Source: SIG653 sp964509125 (GTDB lineage: Bacteria > Bacillota > Clostridia > Oscillospirales > CAG-382). Taken from it: 6,257 nt of DNA. Under the pieces are notes generated by a model. The model was not told the origin of the DNA. It made no database searches and saw only the letters and a list, made by a program, of their open reading frames with translations. A program made the position numbers and the translations under genes. The stretch spans positions 1-6,257 of the forward strand of contig CAZDVZ010000059.1 in assembly GCA_964509125.1 (NCBI GenBank). Direction: 5' to 3'. Below are positions 1 to 6,203 of the stretch, in pieces (position 1 is the first letter of the stretch; every line of letters begins with the position of its first letter).

Positions 1-288
1 CTTGAGGGCCGATGGGGCCGGTTTCACCCGCGGGGCCTTGAGGACCAATGGGGCCGGTTTCACCCGCGGGGCCTTGAGGGCCGATGGGGCCGGTTTCACC
101 CGCGGGGCCTTGAGGACCAATTGGGCCGGTTTCACCTATGGGGCCTTGAGGGCCAATTGGGCCGGTTTCACCTATGGGGCCTTGAGGGCCGATGGGGCCG
201 GTTTCACCCGCGGGGCCTTGAGGACCAATGGGGCCGGTTTCGCCTGCGGGGCCTTGAGGACCGATGGGGCCTGTTGCACCGGGGAATC
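1..288 (-). repeat. Eight 36-bp tandem repeats encoding 12-residue collagen units
   Basis: The hexamer cttgag recurs at 1, 37, 73, 109, 145, 181, 217 and 253, exactly 36 bp apart. Each unit codes for four Gly-X-Y triplets on the minus strand. Two spellings tend to alternate, giving a 72-bp higher-order period, and 1-61 is identical to 181-241. Farther into the gene (about 289-500) the triplets continue but the DNA repeat has diverged. This pattern indicates recent unit duplication or homogenisation, so copy number probably varies between strains and the array may be mis-assembled from short reads. It is GC-rich compared with the rest of the window, because Gly, Pro and Ala codons dominate. 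Confidence 0.95.
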
Positions 289-670
289 CTCTTGGCCCTA
301 TCGGTCCTTGAGGGCCGACAGCGCCGGTTTCACCTGCAAATCCTCGCGGGCCCATAGGTCCTTGCGCTCCTGTAAAACCCCTTGGTCCAGCCGGCCCTTG
401 AGGGCCGACAGCGCCAACCTCTCCCGCGGGGCCTCGTGGTCCCATAGGCCCCGGTAAACCCGGAAATCCTCTTGGACCGATGGGGCCTTGGGGACCGGGA
501 GGTCCTGGCGGGCATTTATGAAAACAGAGGTCGCAGGAGCATTTATTTTTACAGGAATCTTTCGGAAAACCGCAATCACAGTTAAATTCATTATCGTTGC
601 AATCTTTTTGACAGTTATCTTTATTATCAATCTCAGGGTAGTTGTTATTATAAAAAATTCGTCTACTCAT
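1..670 (-). CDS. Collagen-like Gly-X-Y repeat protein with Cys-rich N-terminus (3' end outside window)
   Basis: Read from the ATG at 670-668, the frame is open to the window edge (223 codons, no stop), so the gene is partial at its C-terminus. Residues 1-53 are polar, Asn/Asp-rich and carry nine Cys (20, 24, 31, 33, 40, 44, 46, 49, 53). From Gly56 to the edge there are 56 consecutive Gly-X-Y triplets without a break; the distal part repeats GPIGPQGP(A/I)GET. There is no signal peptide or membrane segment before the repeats. The start is fixed by a consensus ribosome binding site just upstream. Known of the family: bacterial collagen-like proteins form triple helices, and leaderless ones in spore-formers (BclA type) sit on the spore surface, usually with a globular C-terminal domain. 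Inferred: a mother-cell-made spore-surface filament protein in which the Cys head cross-links to the coat. The collagen-like identity is near certain; the spore role is speculative. Confidence 0.93.
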   Translation of the reverse strand, partial: MSRRIFYNNNYPEIDNKDNCQKDCNDNEFNCDCGFPKDSCKNKCSCDLCFHKCPPGPPGPQGPIGPRGFPGLPGPMGPRGPAGEVGAVGPQGPAGPRGFTGAQGPMGPRGFAGETGAVGPQGPIGPRGFPGATGPIGPQGPAGETGPIGPQGPAGETGPIGPQGPIGETGPIGPQGPIGETGPIGPQGPAGETGPIGPQGPAGETGPIGPQGPAGETGPIGPQ

Positions 671-676
671 TATATT

Positions 677-687
677 CACCTCCTTTG
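677..687 (-). promoter_or_regulatory. Consensus Shine-Dalgarno site of the collagen-like gene
   Basis: On the minus strand the sequence reads AAAGGAGGTGA, ending 6 nt before the ATG at 670. It is almost fully complementary to the 3' end of 16S rRNA and decides the start codon. It predicts high translation initiation. Confidence 0.9.
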
Positions 688-701
688 AAGTATGTATTAC
701 C

Positions 702-731
702 ATAATATGCTTGCCTGTACTTTTTTGGCAA
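702..731 (-). promoter_or_regulatory. Candidate promoter of the collagen-like gene
   Basis: On the minus strand TTGCCA (731-726) is followed after 18 bp by TATTAT (707-702), a fair sigma-A type match placed just upstream of the ribosome binding site. The -10 region also reads CATATTAT, which resembles the CATA-type -10 elements of the mother-cell sigma factors E and K. That reading would suit a spore-surface protein, but I see no convincing matching -35. Which sigma factor is used cannot be decided from sequence alone. Confidence 0.5.
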
Positions 732-735
732 TAGA

Positions 736-1093
736 ATGAATTCAGACGAGCCTGACGAAGTATAGGAGACGGATGCAAGTGATGTGTTTTTTTGCGGCGA
801 TAACGAAAAAGAACAAGCATATGGTTGTTGTATTCACGGAAAAGTTATTTTTTAAAATTGGAGACAACTTGATCTCCGATGATGCAGAGTGGTGTGTAAG
901 TGCTTCTGCATACAGGTTTTTACATACTCTTTTTGATGAATACAAAAGAGCAGTTATGTCTTTTGATAAACAAGTAATGGACTTTTACAAATCAAACCCA
1001 CCCCGTGAATTTGAAGACGATTTTGACAAGAACGGATATAGCGCTTTTGTCACCCGGTGGTACTCGTTATATGATAAAGCAATTACAACATGA
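736..1093 (+). pseudogene. Decayed small gene of unrecognised function (in-frame stop and frameshift)
   Basis: An intact 106-codon frame begins at ATG 773 after AGGAG (764-768), but its first part reads as nonsense. The frame starting at 736 gives a protein-like stretch (CGDNEKEQAYGCCIHGKVIF) that stops at 853-855, and it has an earlier TAG at 763-765. Removing one T from the six-T run at 848-853 joins it directly to KIGDN in the 773 frame, which then runs to TGA 1091-1093. The restored product is soluble, with acidic and aromatic residues and a C-terminal part (FYKSNPPREFEDDFDKNGY onward) like that of small uncharacterised Firmicutes proteins I recall, in which a longer middle section lies between the two halves. 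An internal deletion is therefore possible too. Alternatives are a sequencing error in the T run, or a genuine 106-residue protein from 773. No function is assigned. Confidence 0.5.
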
Positions 1094-1140
1094 AAAAAGC
1101 CCTATGACTTTTTGCGATCATATCAGTCATAGGGTATCTT
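1094..1140 (-). terminator. Intrinsic terminator of the GH95 operon, possibly bidirectional
   Basis: A perfect 10-bp inverted repeat, CCCTATGACT at 1100-1109 and AGTCATAGGG at 1125-1134, encloses a 15-base loop. On the minus strand the stem is followed by CTTTTTTC, a proper U tract, so it should stop transcription coming from the GH95 gene about 140 nt after its stop codon. On the plus strand the tail is only moderately T-rich (TATCTTCATTTTTT), which may weakly terminate the small plus-strand gene ending at 1093. Confidence 0.85.
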
Positions 1141-1229
1141 CATTTTTTATTTGTCGTAAACCGGTTTTGCCGGGTTTGGAAAAACCTGTACTACCGCTAT
1201 TTTACGGCATTTTCTTATTCATGCGGCTT

Positions 1230-1257
1230 CATCGTGGGGAAACGAGTTCCGACGATG
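1230..1257 (-). other. Possible hairpin in the 3' untranslated region of the GH95 gene
   Basis: CATCGT (1230-1235) and ACGATG (1252-1257) pair perfectly, and after one G-G mismatch the stem can extend by GGGA against TTCC with one G-U pair. It lies 20 nt after the GH95 stop codon on the minus strand and has no following U tract, so it is not a classical terminator. A second, weaker inverted repeat, AAACCGG with CCGGGTTT, lies at 1158-1177. The 1135-1276 stretch otherwise holds no convincing gene. A role in mRNA stability is a guess. Confidence 0.3.
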
Positions 1258-1276
1258 GGTCGCAAAGTAAATTATC

Positions 1277-3568
1277 TTACCACGAAACAGAGGTAACAAC
1301 ACCTGCATCCAAGATAACCTCTTTATTTTGTCCACGGTATGACACCACCACTTTTTGCGCCTTTTTGGCAAGAAGGGTGAGTTCTGTTAATGTTCCGTTC
1401 TGCCAAGATATGGATACCTCAACACATCCTTTAGCCACAAGTCCATTTATGGTGCCGTTGAGAATTTTGTCGGGAAGCGCGGGCAAAATCTTAATTTTGC
1501 CATCTTCACATTGCAAAAACAGTTGGCAAATACCCGCCGTTACGCCAAAATTACCATCGATTTGGAAAGGCGGGTGTGCATCAAACAGGTTTGGATATGT
1601 GCCGCCGCTAAATTTGTCGTCTGTTTGCCTATCCGGATCTTTTAAGCGCAATTGGTTTTCAATCAACTTCATCGCGCGATTGCCGTCCTTCAGCTTTGCC
1701 CACAAATTCACTTTCCAACCCATACTCCAACCGGTACCTTCATCTCCTCGAAGCTCTAAGGTTTGGCGCATGGCATGGGAAATCGCCTTGTTGTTTTCTG
1801 TTGTAATGATATCAGCAGGACACATAGCGTACAAATGAGAGAGGTGTCTGTGATGAACATCGCACATTTCATACTCATCATCGTATTCAAGCAGTTGCCC
1901 TTGCGAGCCCACCGTGAAAATAGCAACCTTGTCCATTCGCTCCGCAACATTTTGGACAAAGGGATCCATCACATTTAAAACATCGGCACATTTCACAAGA
2001 TTACAAAAAACATCATAAACAATCGACTGAGACATGGTAGTATATTTTGCAACGTGTAAGGTTTGTCCATCTTTTCGATAGACATTTTCCGGAGAAGTGG
2101 TAGGGGTAAGAATCCAATAGTCCCCATCTCGGACCAACATATCCCAATAAAACTTCGCAGACTCAAGCAAAATGGGATAGGCGGTATTTTCTAAAAACTC
2201 GACATCCTGTGTATATTCATAATATTCCCACAAATGTCGTGTGAGCCAACCGGAAGAAAGATTCCAAAAGCCAAAGCAGGAGCTTCCTATTTGGTTGTTT
2301 CCCACGGGATTTGATATACCCCAAATATCTGCGTTGTGATGGGAAACAAAGCCATTTGCGTGATAGAAATGTTTTGCAAGTTCTTTACCGGTAACCGAAA
2401 GCTTTTTAACCAATTCGTTAATCGGTTTAGCGCACTCATGCAGGTTAGTCATAAATACATGCCAATAATTCATTTCAGAGTTGATGTTAATGGTATAATC
2501 CGCCCCCCATTCCGGATATAAAGACTCATTCCAAATTCCTTGTAAGTTAGTAGCAGTACTTCCTTCACGAGATGAAGCGATAGTCAAATATCTTCCGAAG
2601 TTGAACAACAACTCGCACAGCGAAGCATCATCCGTCCCACTTTCCAAACGCAAGTCAGTGTCAAGATCGGAGGGTGCTCCGCCAAGATCGATATATACTC
2701 TTTGATATAGTTCCAACACATCTGTAACGTGAGCCAAACGCAAAGAATCATAATTCCACGTCAGTAACGAAAGGGATGCCTTATCACAGGCGTGATAAGT
2801 TTCTGCAGTTGGAAATACATCAAAGGCGATAAATGAAGTTTTAACGCAGAAATATAGTACAGTGTCTGTAGTATCAACAATAGTTAACCGCTCGTCGGCA
2901 TAGGATGCCAATCCATTGGAGTTTGCGCGCAAAAAGGCATGAAATTTAATGCCCTTGCCATTAAATGTAACAGGCTTTGCCTTCCTATCATATACAGGCG
3001 GCAGACTATCGGGACATTCTCCTTCCCACACCAAAGCATCCTCTGTAGCAAATGCAGTCCTTTCAAACAAAGCATCTCCCGTAATACAATAAGAAACCGG
3101 TTTGCTCGATTGCAAACGAATGGCAAGGCAATCATTGGGATAAGAAACAAAATATTCACGTTTAAATTCAATCTCATCTTCTGTATATACACAATTTACC
3201 AACGAAGTTGACAAATTCAACGTGCGAGTATAGGAGTCGGGGCGATTTTGAGAGCCTATGCGTTCAATATACAAATTTCCAAGATAAAGATAAGAATTTA
3301 CCCAGTTACCAAGAAAATGTTCTTCCAATTCTCGCTCAGCCTCATAAGTCTTTCCGTCTGCCATCAATTTTTGTGCCCTTCGAAAAGATTCATATGCTCC
3401 CTCAACCAACTGATTTCCCGGTACACCCGACCAGAGTGTGTCATGATTCAAGGAAATACGTTCCTTGTCCACTTTGCCATATACCATACCGCCAAGGCTA
3501 CCATTGCCAATTGGTAATGCTCTTTCAAAACAATCTGCACTTTGTGAATATTTTAAAACCTGTTCCAT
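1277..3568 (-). CDS. GH95-family glycoside hydrolase (alpha-L-fucosidase / alpha-L-galactosidase type)
   Basis: This 763-residue protein has the full GH95 architecture: an N-terminal beta domain (about 1-275, with the hallmark RALPIGNGSLGGMVYGKV at 16-33), an (alpha/alpha)6 catalytic barrel (about 300-685) and a small C-terminal beta domain. Active-site motifs are present: TININSEMNYW (359-369, Asn361 and Asn363), TSPEN (491-495, Glu494 as general acid), HRHLSHLY (573-580) and HPPFQIDGNFG (665-675, Asp671). These match the Asn-Asn-Glu-Asp set known from Bifidobacterium 1,2-alpha-L-fucosidase AfcA, an inverting enzyme. There is no signal peptide, so it probably works in the cytoplasm on imported oligosaccharides. 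The position of the fucosidase His (HxNxN) is Thr359 here, as I recall for the alpha-L-galactosidase branch, so the sugar specificity is open. The start at ATG 3568 is supported by GGGGAG at 3579-3574. It is the second gene after the membrane protein, 17 bp away, and shares its promoter. Confidence 0.93.
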   Translation of the reverse strand: MEQVLKYSQSADCFERALPIGNGSLGGMVYGKVDKERISLNHDTLWSGVPGNQLVEGAYESFRRAQKLMADGKTYEAERELEEHFLGNWVNSYLYLGNLYIERIGSQNRPDSYTRTLNLSTSLVNCVYTEDEIEFKREYFVSYPNDCLAIRLQSSKPVSYCITGDALFERTAFATEDALVWEGECPDSLPPVYDRKAKPVTFNGKGIKFHAFLRANSNGLASYADERLTIVDTTDTVLYFCVKTSFIAFDVFPTAETYHACDKASLSLLTWNYDSLRLAHVTDVLELYQRVYIDLGGAPSDLDTDLRLESGTDDASLCELLFNFGRYLTIASSREGSTATNLQGIWNESLYPEWGADYTININSEMNYWHVFMTNLHECAKPINELVKKLSVTGKELAKHFYHANGFVSHHNADIWGISNPVGNNQIGSSCFGFWNLSSGWLTRHLWEYYEYTQDVEFLENTAYPILLESAKFYWDMLVRDGDYWILTPTTSPENVYRKDGQTLHVAKYTTMSQSIVYDVFCNLVKCADVLNVMDPFVQNVAERMDKVAIFTVGSQGQLLEYDDEYEMCDVHHRHLSHLYAMCPADIITTENNKAISHAMRQTLELRGDEGTGWSMGWKVNLWAKLKDGNRAMKLIENQLRLKDPDRQTDDKFSGGTYPNLFDAHPPFQIDGNFGVTAGICQLFLQCEDGKIKILPALPDKILNGTINGLVAKGCVEVSISWQNGTLTELTLLAKKAQKVVVSYRGQNKEVILDAGVVTSVSW

Positions 3569-3586
3569 AATGTCTCCCCATCATTT

Positions 3587-4759
3587 TTACAAACAATTTC
3601 TATCCAAAGATGATAAAAAACCGCTTGAATTATAAATCGTATATTCTCCCAATTTTTCACCCGTATCTGCAATACTTGGTTTTGATCCTCGTATTGATAC
3701 GTAAATCATTTTGGGAATCGGAACAACTATCAATATTTTCTTTCCCTCCCCTTCAAAGCTAAAGGTAAACTCTTTTAATTTTGAAAACAACTCCATTCTG
3801 AGCAAACGGACGGATATACGTTTTACACCGTTTCCCTTGTGGAAAAAGATAATTGGTGTTCCGGGGAAAATGCCTGATATAAGCTTACAATCGTATTTTT
3901 TTCCATCTTTCTCAATTGTAAAGTTTGCACCGCCGCAAGAAACAAAAATGGAAATGTAGATCCTATTGATATTCGTTATTTGTATGGAGTTATCTTTACA
4001 GTAATTTTTCAGCTTGGTAATGAACACCTTTCGCTTTAATATGGCACGAAGAACATAAGCGACAATCACCGTCAACGCCGCAAAAAGAATTAACAACGCG
4101 CCTATCCAAACAATCTTTCCGTTAGACACCGTCCACACGGCGTCAAAAAACGGCACAAACCAAGGCAACACCATTGACACGGCAAAATATATCAAAGCTA
4201 CATAAACAACTCGTTTTAAAGTTGCGATCACTCCTCCCCCATCGTTGTTCTGAGCGGACGATATAATCTGATCAATTTCATGATACCAAGTTTTCGCCAC
4301 TACAACATGAGCAAAAAAATCAATAACAACCATCACCGGAAGAATTACAAGAAATGTATACAACTTTTTCTCAAGGTCTGTCATTTCAACATTATGAAAA
4401 ATTGCCGCTGTCACAAACCCATACGGCAAAAAATAAGAAACCATAAGTATCAAAGCTGTCTCTATGTAAAAGTTCGCCGTGGAAAAAACAAATTTAATGC
4501 TTGAAAATTTTTTTGCATTTTTCACATTTTCAACGAGCTTTAGCTGTGCTGATATATCGTTGGAATTTAATGCAATAACCATTGAGTTGAAAATCAGTAA
4601 ATAAAAAAACGTAAACAGTCCGTTCAGAGTGGAAACACTTATTTCTTCTATGCAACTATAAACAAAAATGTACTGTGCGGCGGTGGAAATCATAAACGTC
4701 AGAAATATAATAAGTGCCGCCCTTAATAAAATAGTACCCCCTGATTTTATTTTTTCCAT
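3587..4759 (-). CDS. Six-helix membrane protein of unknown function with soluble C-terminal domain
   Basis: The 390-residue product has six hydrophobic segments, at about 11-36, 46-66, 95-121, 132-155, 184-205 and 215-240. A mixed-charge soluble domain of about 150 residues follows (245-390). That domain contains ANFTIEKDGKKYDCKLISG (278-296), a beta-rich stretch with IVVPIPK (344-350), and ends GFLSSLDRNCL. I recall similar C-terminal domains in uncharacterised clostridial membrane proteins, but know no function. No transporter, kinase or protease motif is visible. With a basic N-terminus (MEKIK) and an even number of helices, both ends are probably cytoplasmic. The start at ATG 4759 follows an AAAGGGG ribosome binding site and a near-consensus promoter about 35 bp upstream. 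It is the first gene of a unit with the GH95 enzyme; the pairing could mean a role in sugar uptake or sensing, but this is only positional. Confidence 0.88.
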   Translation of the reverse strand: MEKIKSGGTILLRAALIIFLTFMISTAAQYIFVYSCIEEISVSTLNGLFTFFYLLIFNSMVIALNSNDISAQLKLVENVKNAKKFSSIKFVFSTANFYIETALILMVSYFLPYGFVTAAIFHNVEMTDLEKKLYTFLVILPVMVVIDFFAHVVVAKTWYHEIDQIISSAQNNDGGGVIATLKRVVYVALIYFAVSMVLPWFVPFFDAVWTVSNGKIVWIGALLILFAALTVIVAYVLRAILKRKVFITKLKNYCKDNSIQITNINRIYISIFVSCGGANFTIEKDGKKYDCKLISGIFPGTPIIFFHKGNGVKRISVRLLRMELFSKLKEFTFSFEGEGKKILIVVPIPKMIYVSIRGSKPSIADTGEKLGEYTIYNSSGFLSSLDRNCL

Positions 4760-4793
4760 ATTGCCCCTTTTTTAAAAACAAAACTTTTTTTAC

Positions 4794-4822
4794 AGTATAT
4801 CATGCGCTTTTCGATTAGTCAA
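4794..4822 (-). promoter_or_regulatory. Near-consensus sigma-A promoter of the membrane protein-GH95 operon
   Basis: On the minus strand TTGACT (4822-4817) and TATACT (4799-4794) are separated by exactly 17 bp. TG sits one base before the -10, forming an extended -10 element. Transcription should begin near 4787, giving a leader of about 28 nt before the ATG at 4759. Just upstream of the -35 lies a short imperfect palindrome at 4831-4845 (GGCGGATAAATCGCC), which could be a regulator site but is too short to call. Confidence 0.85.
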
Positions 4823-4889
4823 CTATTTTAGGCGGATAAATCGCCACGATAGTTTCAATTCATTCTTCTGATTCGTTTTGCCGGAAATC

Positions 4890-4921
4890 GGATTTTTCTT
4901 CTTGAAGATTTTTGAAAATCC
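4890..4921. promoter_or_regulatory. Inverted repeats next to the -35 box of the dipeptidase promoter (possible operator)
   Basis: GGATTTT (4890-4896) and AAAATCC (4915-4921) form a 7-bp inverted repeat. Inside it lies a second one, TCTTC-TT-GAAGA (4897-4908). The outer arm ends one base before the -35 box at 4923. The site is well placed for a transcription factor, but the arms are AT-rich and chance cannot be excluded. Confidence 0.25.
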
Positions 4922-4922
4922 A

Positions 4923-4951
4923 TTGACGGAGCTCAGTTTGGATGATAAAAT
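4923..4951 (+). promoter_or_regulatory. Strong sigma-A promoter candidate for the dipeptidase gene
   Basis: TTGACG (4923-4928) and TAAAAT (4946-4951) are spaced by 17 bp, with TG one base before the -10 as an extended element. The predicted start of transcription is near 4958. This lies downstream of the ATG at 4942, which therefore could not be on this transcript; see the coding region entry. Confidence 0.7.
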
Positions 4952-5886
4952 ATAGATATAATTTTTTGGGAGGGATCGTTACGAAAGCTCATAAATATTT
5001 AATCTTCATATTAATTTTGGTTTTCATGTTCAATTCATGCGGCAATGATAATTTGCATATATCAGAAAACCCGATCAGCGAAGTTTTGGAAGATGACGAG
5101 ATAGCAGAAGCGGGAGCCATCCTTAATACAGCATCGGAAGAAATCTCTCAAAACATTTCCGAAGAAAAAACATCCTCCGAATCTTCAGAAAGCGAAGAAG
5201 AATCCACCGCAGAAACTTCCGAAGATGATAACTTTTCAGAGGAAGTTATTCCCGAACTTGACTCGTCGGGTTTTGTGATTTTGACAGATGTTATTCCCAA
5301 CATAATTTTGGAAGTCAGATATTATTCCACGTACAATTTTGTCGGTGAACGAATTGACGGATATGAAGAACCCATAGTTTTATTAACCAAAGAAGCGGCA
5401 GATGCTCTGAAAAAGGTCAACGAAGAAGTTATGGAACAAGGTTTCATACTAAAAATCTATGATGGGTATAGACCGCAGATGGCAGTAGATCATTTTATAC
5501 GTTGGTCAAAAGACGAAAACGATGTCCGCATGAAAGAATATTTTTATCCGGAAATTGAAAAATCCAACATATTTCCATGGGGATATGTTGCAGAAAAATC
5601 AGGACACAGCAGAGGAAGCACCATTGATCTAACATTATTTGACCTTAAAACAGGAAAAGAAGCGGACATGGGTGGAACATTTGATTATTTTGGAAAATTG
5701 TCTTACCCCACTTACAAAAATCTTACAGACGAACAGCTTGAAAATCGTGAAATTTTGCGGAACGCCATGATGAACAATGGCTTTAAACCCGCCAAAAACG
5801 AATGGTGGCATTTTACACTTGAAAACGAGCCATACCCGAATACATATTTCACCTTCCCCGTCAACAGCAATATTTTTGATAAATAA
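4942..5886 (+). CDS. VanX-type D-alanyl-D-alanine dipeptidase lipoprotein (peptidase family M15D)
   Basis: The enzyme should cleave D-Ala-D-Ala using one zinc ion. Numbered from ATG 4942 (314 residues), a hydrophobic segment YLIFILILVFMF (19-30) ends in a slightly atypical lipobox FNSC with Cys33, so the mature protein is probably a membrane-anchored lipoprotein. A Ser/Glu-rich stalk (about 40-106) leads to a full VanX-like domain (about 107-310). Its motifs are IYDGYRPQ (172-179, Arg177), SGHSRGSTIDL (220-230, Zn ligands His222 and Asp229), DMGGTFD (242-248) and NEWWHF (286-291, catalytic Glu287, Zn ligand His290). EWWH rather than EPWH favours the VanX over the VanY type. Classical VanX is a cytoplasmic protein of about 200 residues without leader or stalk. 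No van resistance genes adjoin, so a role in wall-peptide turnover is more likely. The start is uncertain: an in-frame ACG at 4981, six bases after GGGAGGG, gives a typical short lipoprotein leader (KAHKYLIF). Confidence 0.92.
   Translation: MIKYRYNFLGGIVTKAHKYLIFILILVFMFNSCGNDNLHISENPISEVLEDDEIAEAGAILNTASEEISQNISEEKTSSESSESEEESTAETSEDDNFSEEVIPELDSSGFVILTDVIPNIILEVRYYSTYNFVGERIDGYEEPIVLLTKEAADALKKVNEEVMEQGFILKIYDGYRPQMAVDHFIRWSKDENDVRMKEYFYPEIEKSNIFPWGYVAEKSGHSRGSTIDLTLFDLKTGKEADMGGTFDYFGKLSYPTYKNLTDEQLENREILRNAMMNNGFKPAKNEWWHFTLENEPYPNTYFTFPVNSNIFDK
4968..4974 (+). promoter_or_regulatory. Ribosome binding site that points to a non-canonical start at 4981
   Basis: GGGAGGG at 4968-4974 is the best Shine-Dalgarno sequence near the dipeptidase gene. 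Six bases downstream, at normal spacing, the in-frame codon is ACG (4981-4983) followed by AAA, where ATG would be expected. The ATG at 4942 has only a weak GGAG at 4928-4931, ten bases away. The TTG at 4966 overlaps the Shine-Dalgarno site itself and so has none of its own. Confidence 0.5.
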
Positions 5887-6203
5887 TATTCCAAAACAGA
5901 AGAAAGAATATGTTGCGTATGTTGAGGTAGGCAAAAAACCGCACATAAAGCAAGGTAATTATGAAACAATGAGAGCAAGAAGTCATTAGATTTAGAAATA
6001 AAAATAAAAAAAGATAATCGAGTGTTTTTTGCGCATGAAATATGCGAACAGTTAGACTATACAATAGATATTTGCGTAAATGGACAAAAATAGAAGCAAA
6101 CGCAAACAAATATACGTTTGTATGGAAAAAAGCAGTAGAAAAAAACCAAACGAAAGTCTTATGTATGCCCTTGAAACCACTCTTGTCGATGAATGGGCAA
6201 CGA
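5887..6203 (+). other. Stretch without a convincing gene after the dipeptidase
   Basis: No hairpin terminator follows the TAA at 5884-5886, so transcription probably continues to the terminator at 6204-6239. The stretch is A-rich on the plus strand. Several short frames are present: one ending at 5989 (EYVAYVEVGKKPHIKQGNYE), one without a usable start ending at 6093 (FFAHEICEQLDYTIDICVNG), and others from 6042 and 6080 that run into the terminator. They switch frame and lack good ribosome binding sites. The translations look somewhat protein-like, so remnants of a decayed gene are possible, but I recognise no family. Confidence 0.4.

Noticed and set aside
1..288. CRISPR array, because of regular 36-bp repeats
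   Set aside because: The repeats are directly contiguous with no unique spacers and are fully coding for collagen triplets.
2..457. Long plus-strand frame of repeated 12-residue units (GALRADGAGFTR)
   Set aside because: It is the antisense of the collagen repeats. A 36-bp repeat lacking stops keeps every frame open, and only the minus-strand frame gives Gly-X-Y and has a ribosome binding site.
1090..1296. Plus-strand frame beginning at an ATGA overlap with the small gene (MKKAL, stop, then about 62 hydrophobic and basic codons)
   Set aside because: A TGA lies at codon 6 (1105-1107), the first codons form the terminator stem, and the hydrophobic look follows from T-rich DNA. TGA read as Trp is not supported: the large genes here use TGG for Trp and end in TAA.
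1005..1838. 277-codon plus-strand frame
   Set aside because: Most of it is antisense to the conserved C-terminal half of the GH95 gene. It runs through the terminator hairpin and has no family features.
4942..5886. Interpretation as a vancomycin-resistance gene (vanX)
   Set aside because: The domain is VanX-like, but there is no vanH, vanA/B or two-component system nearby, and the protein has a lipoprotein leader.
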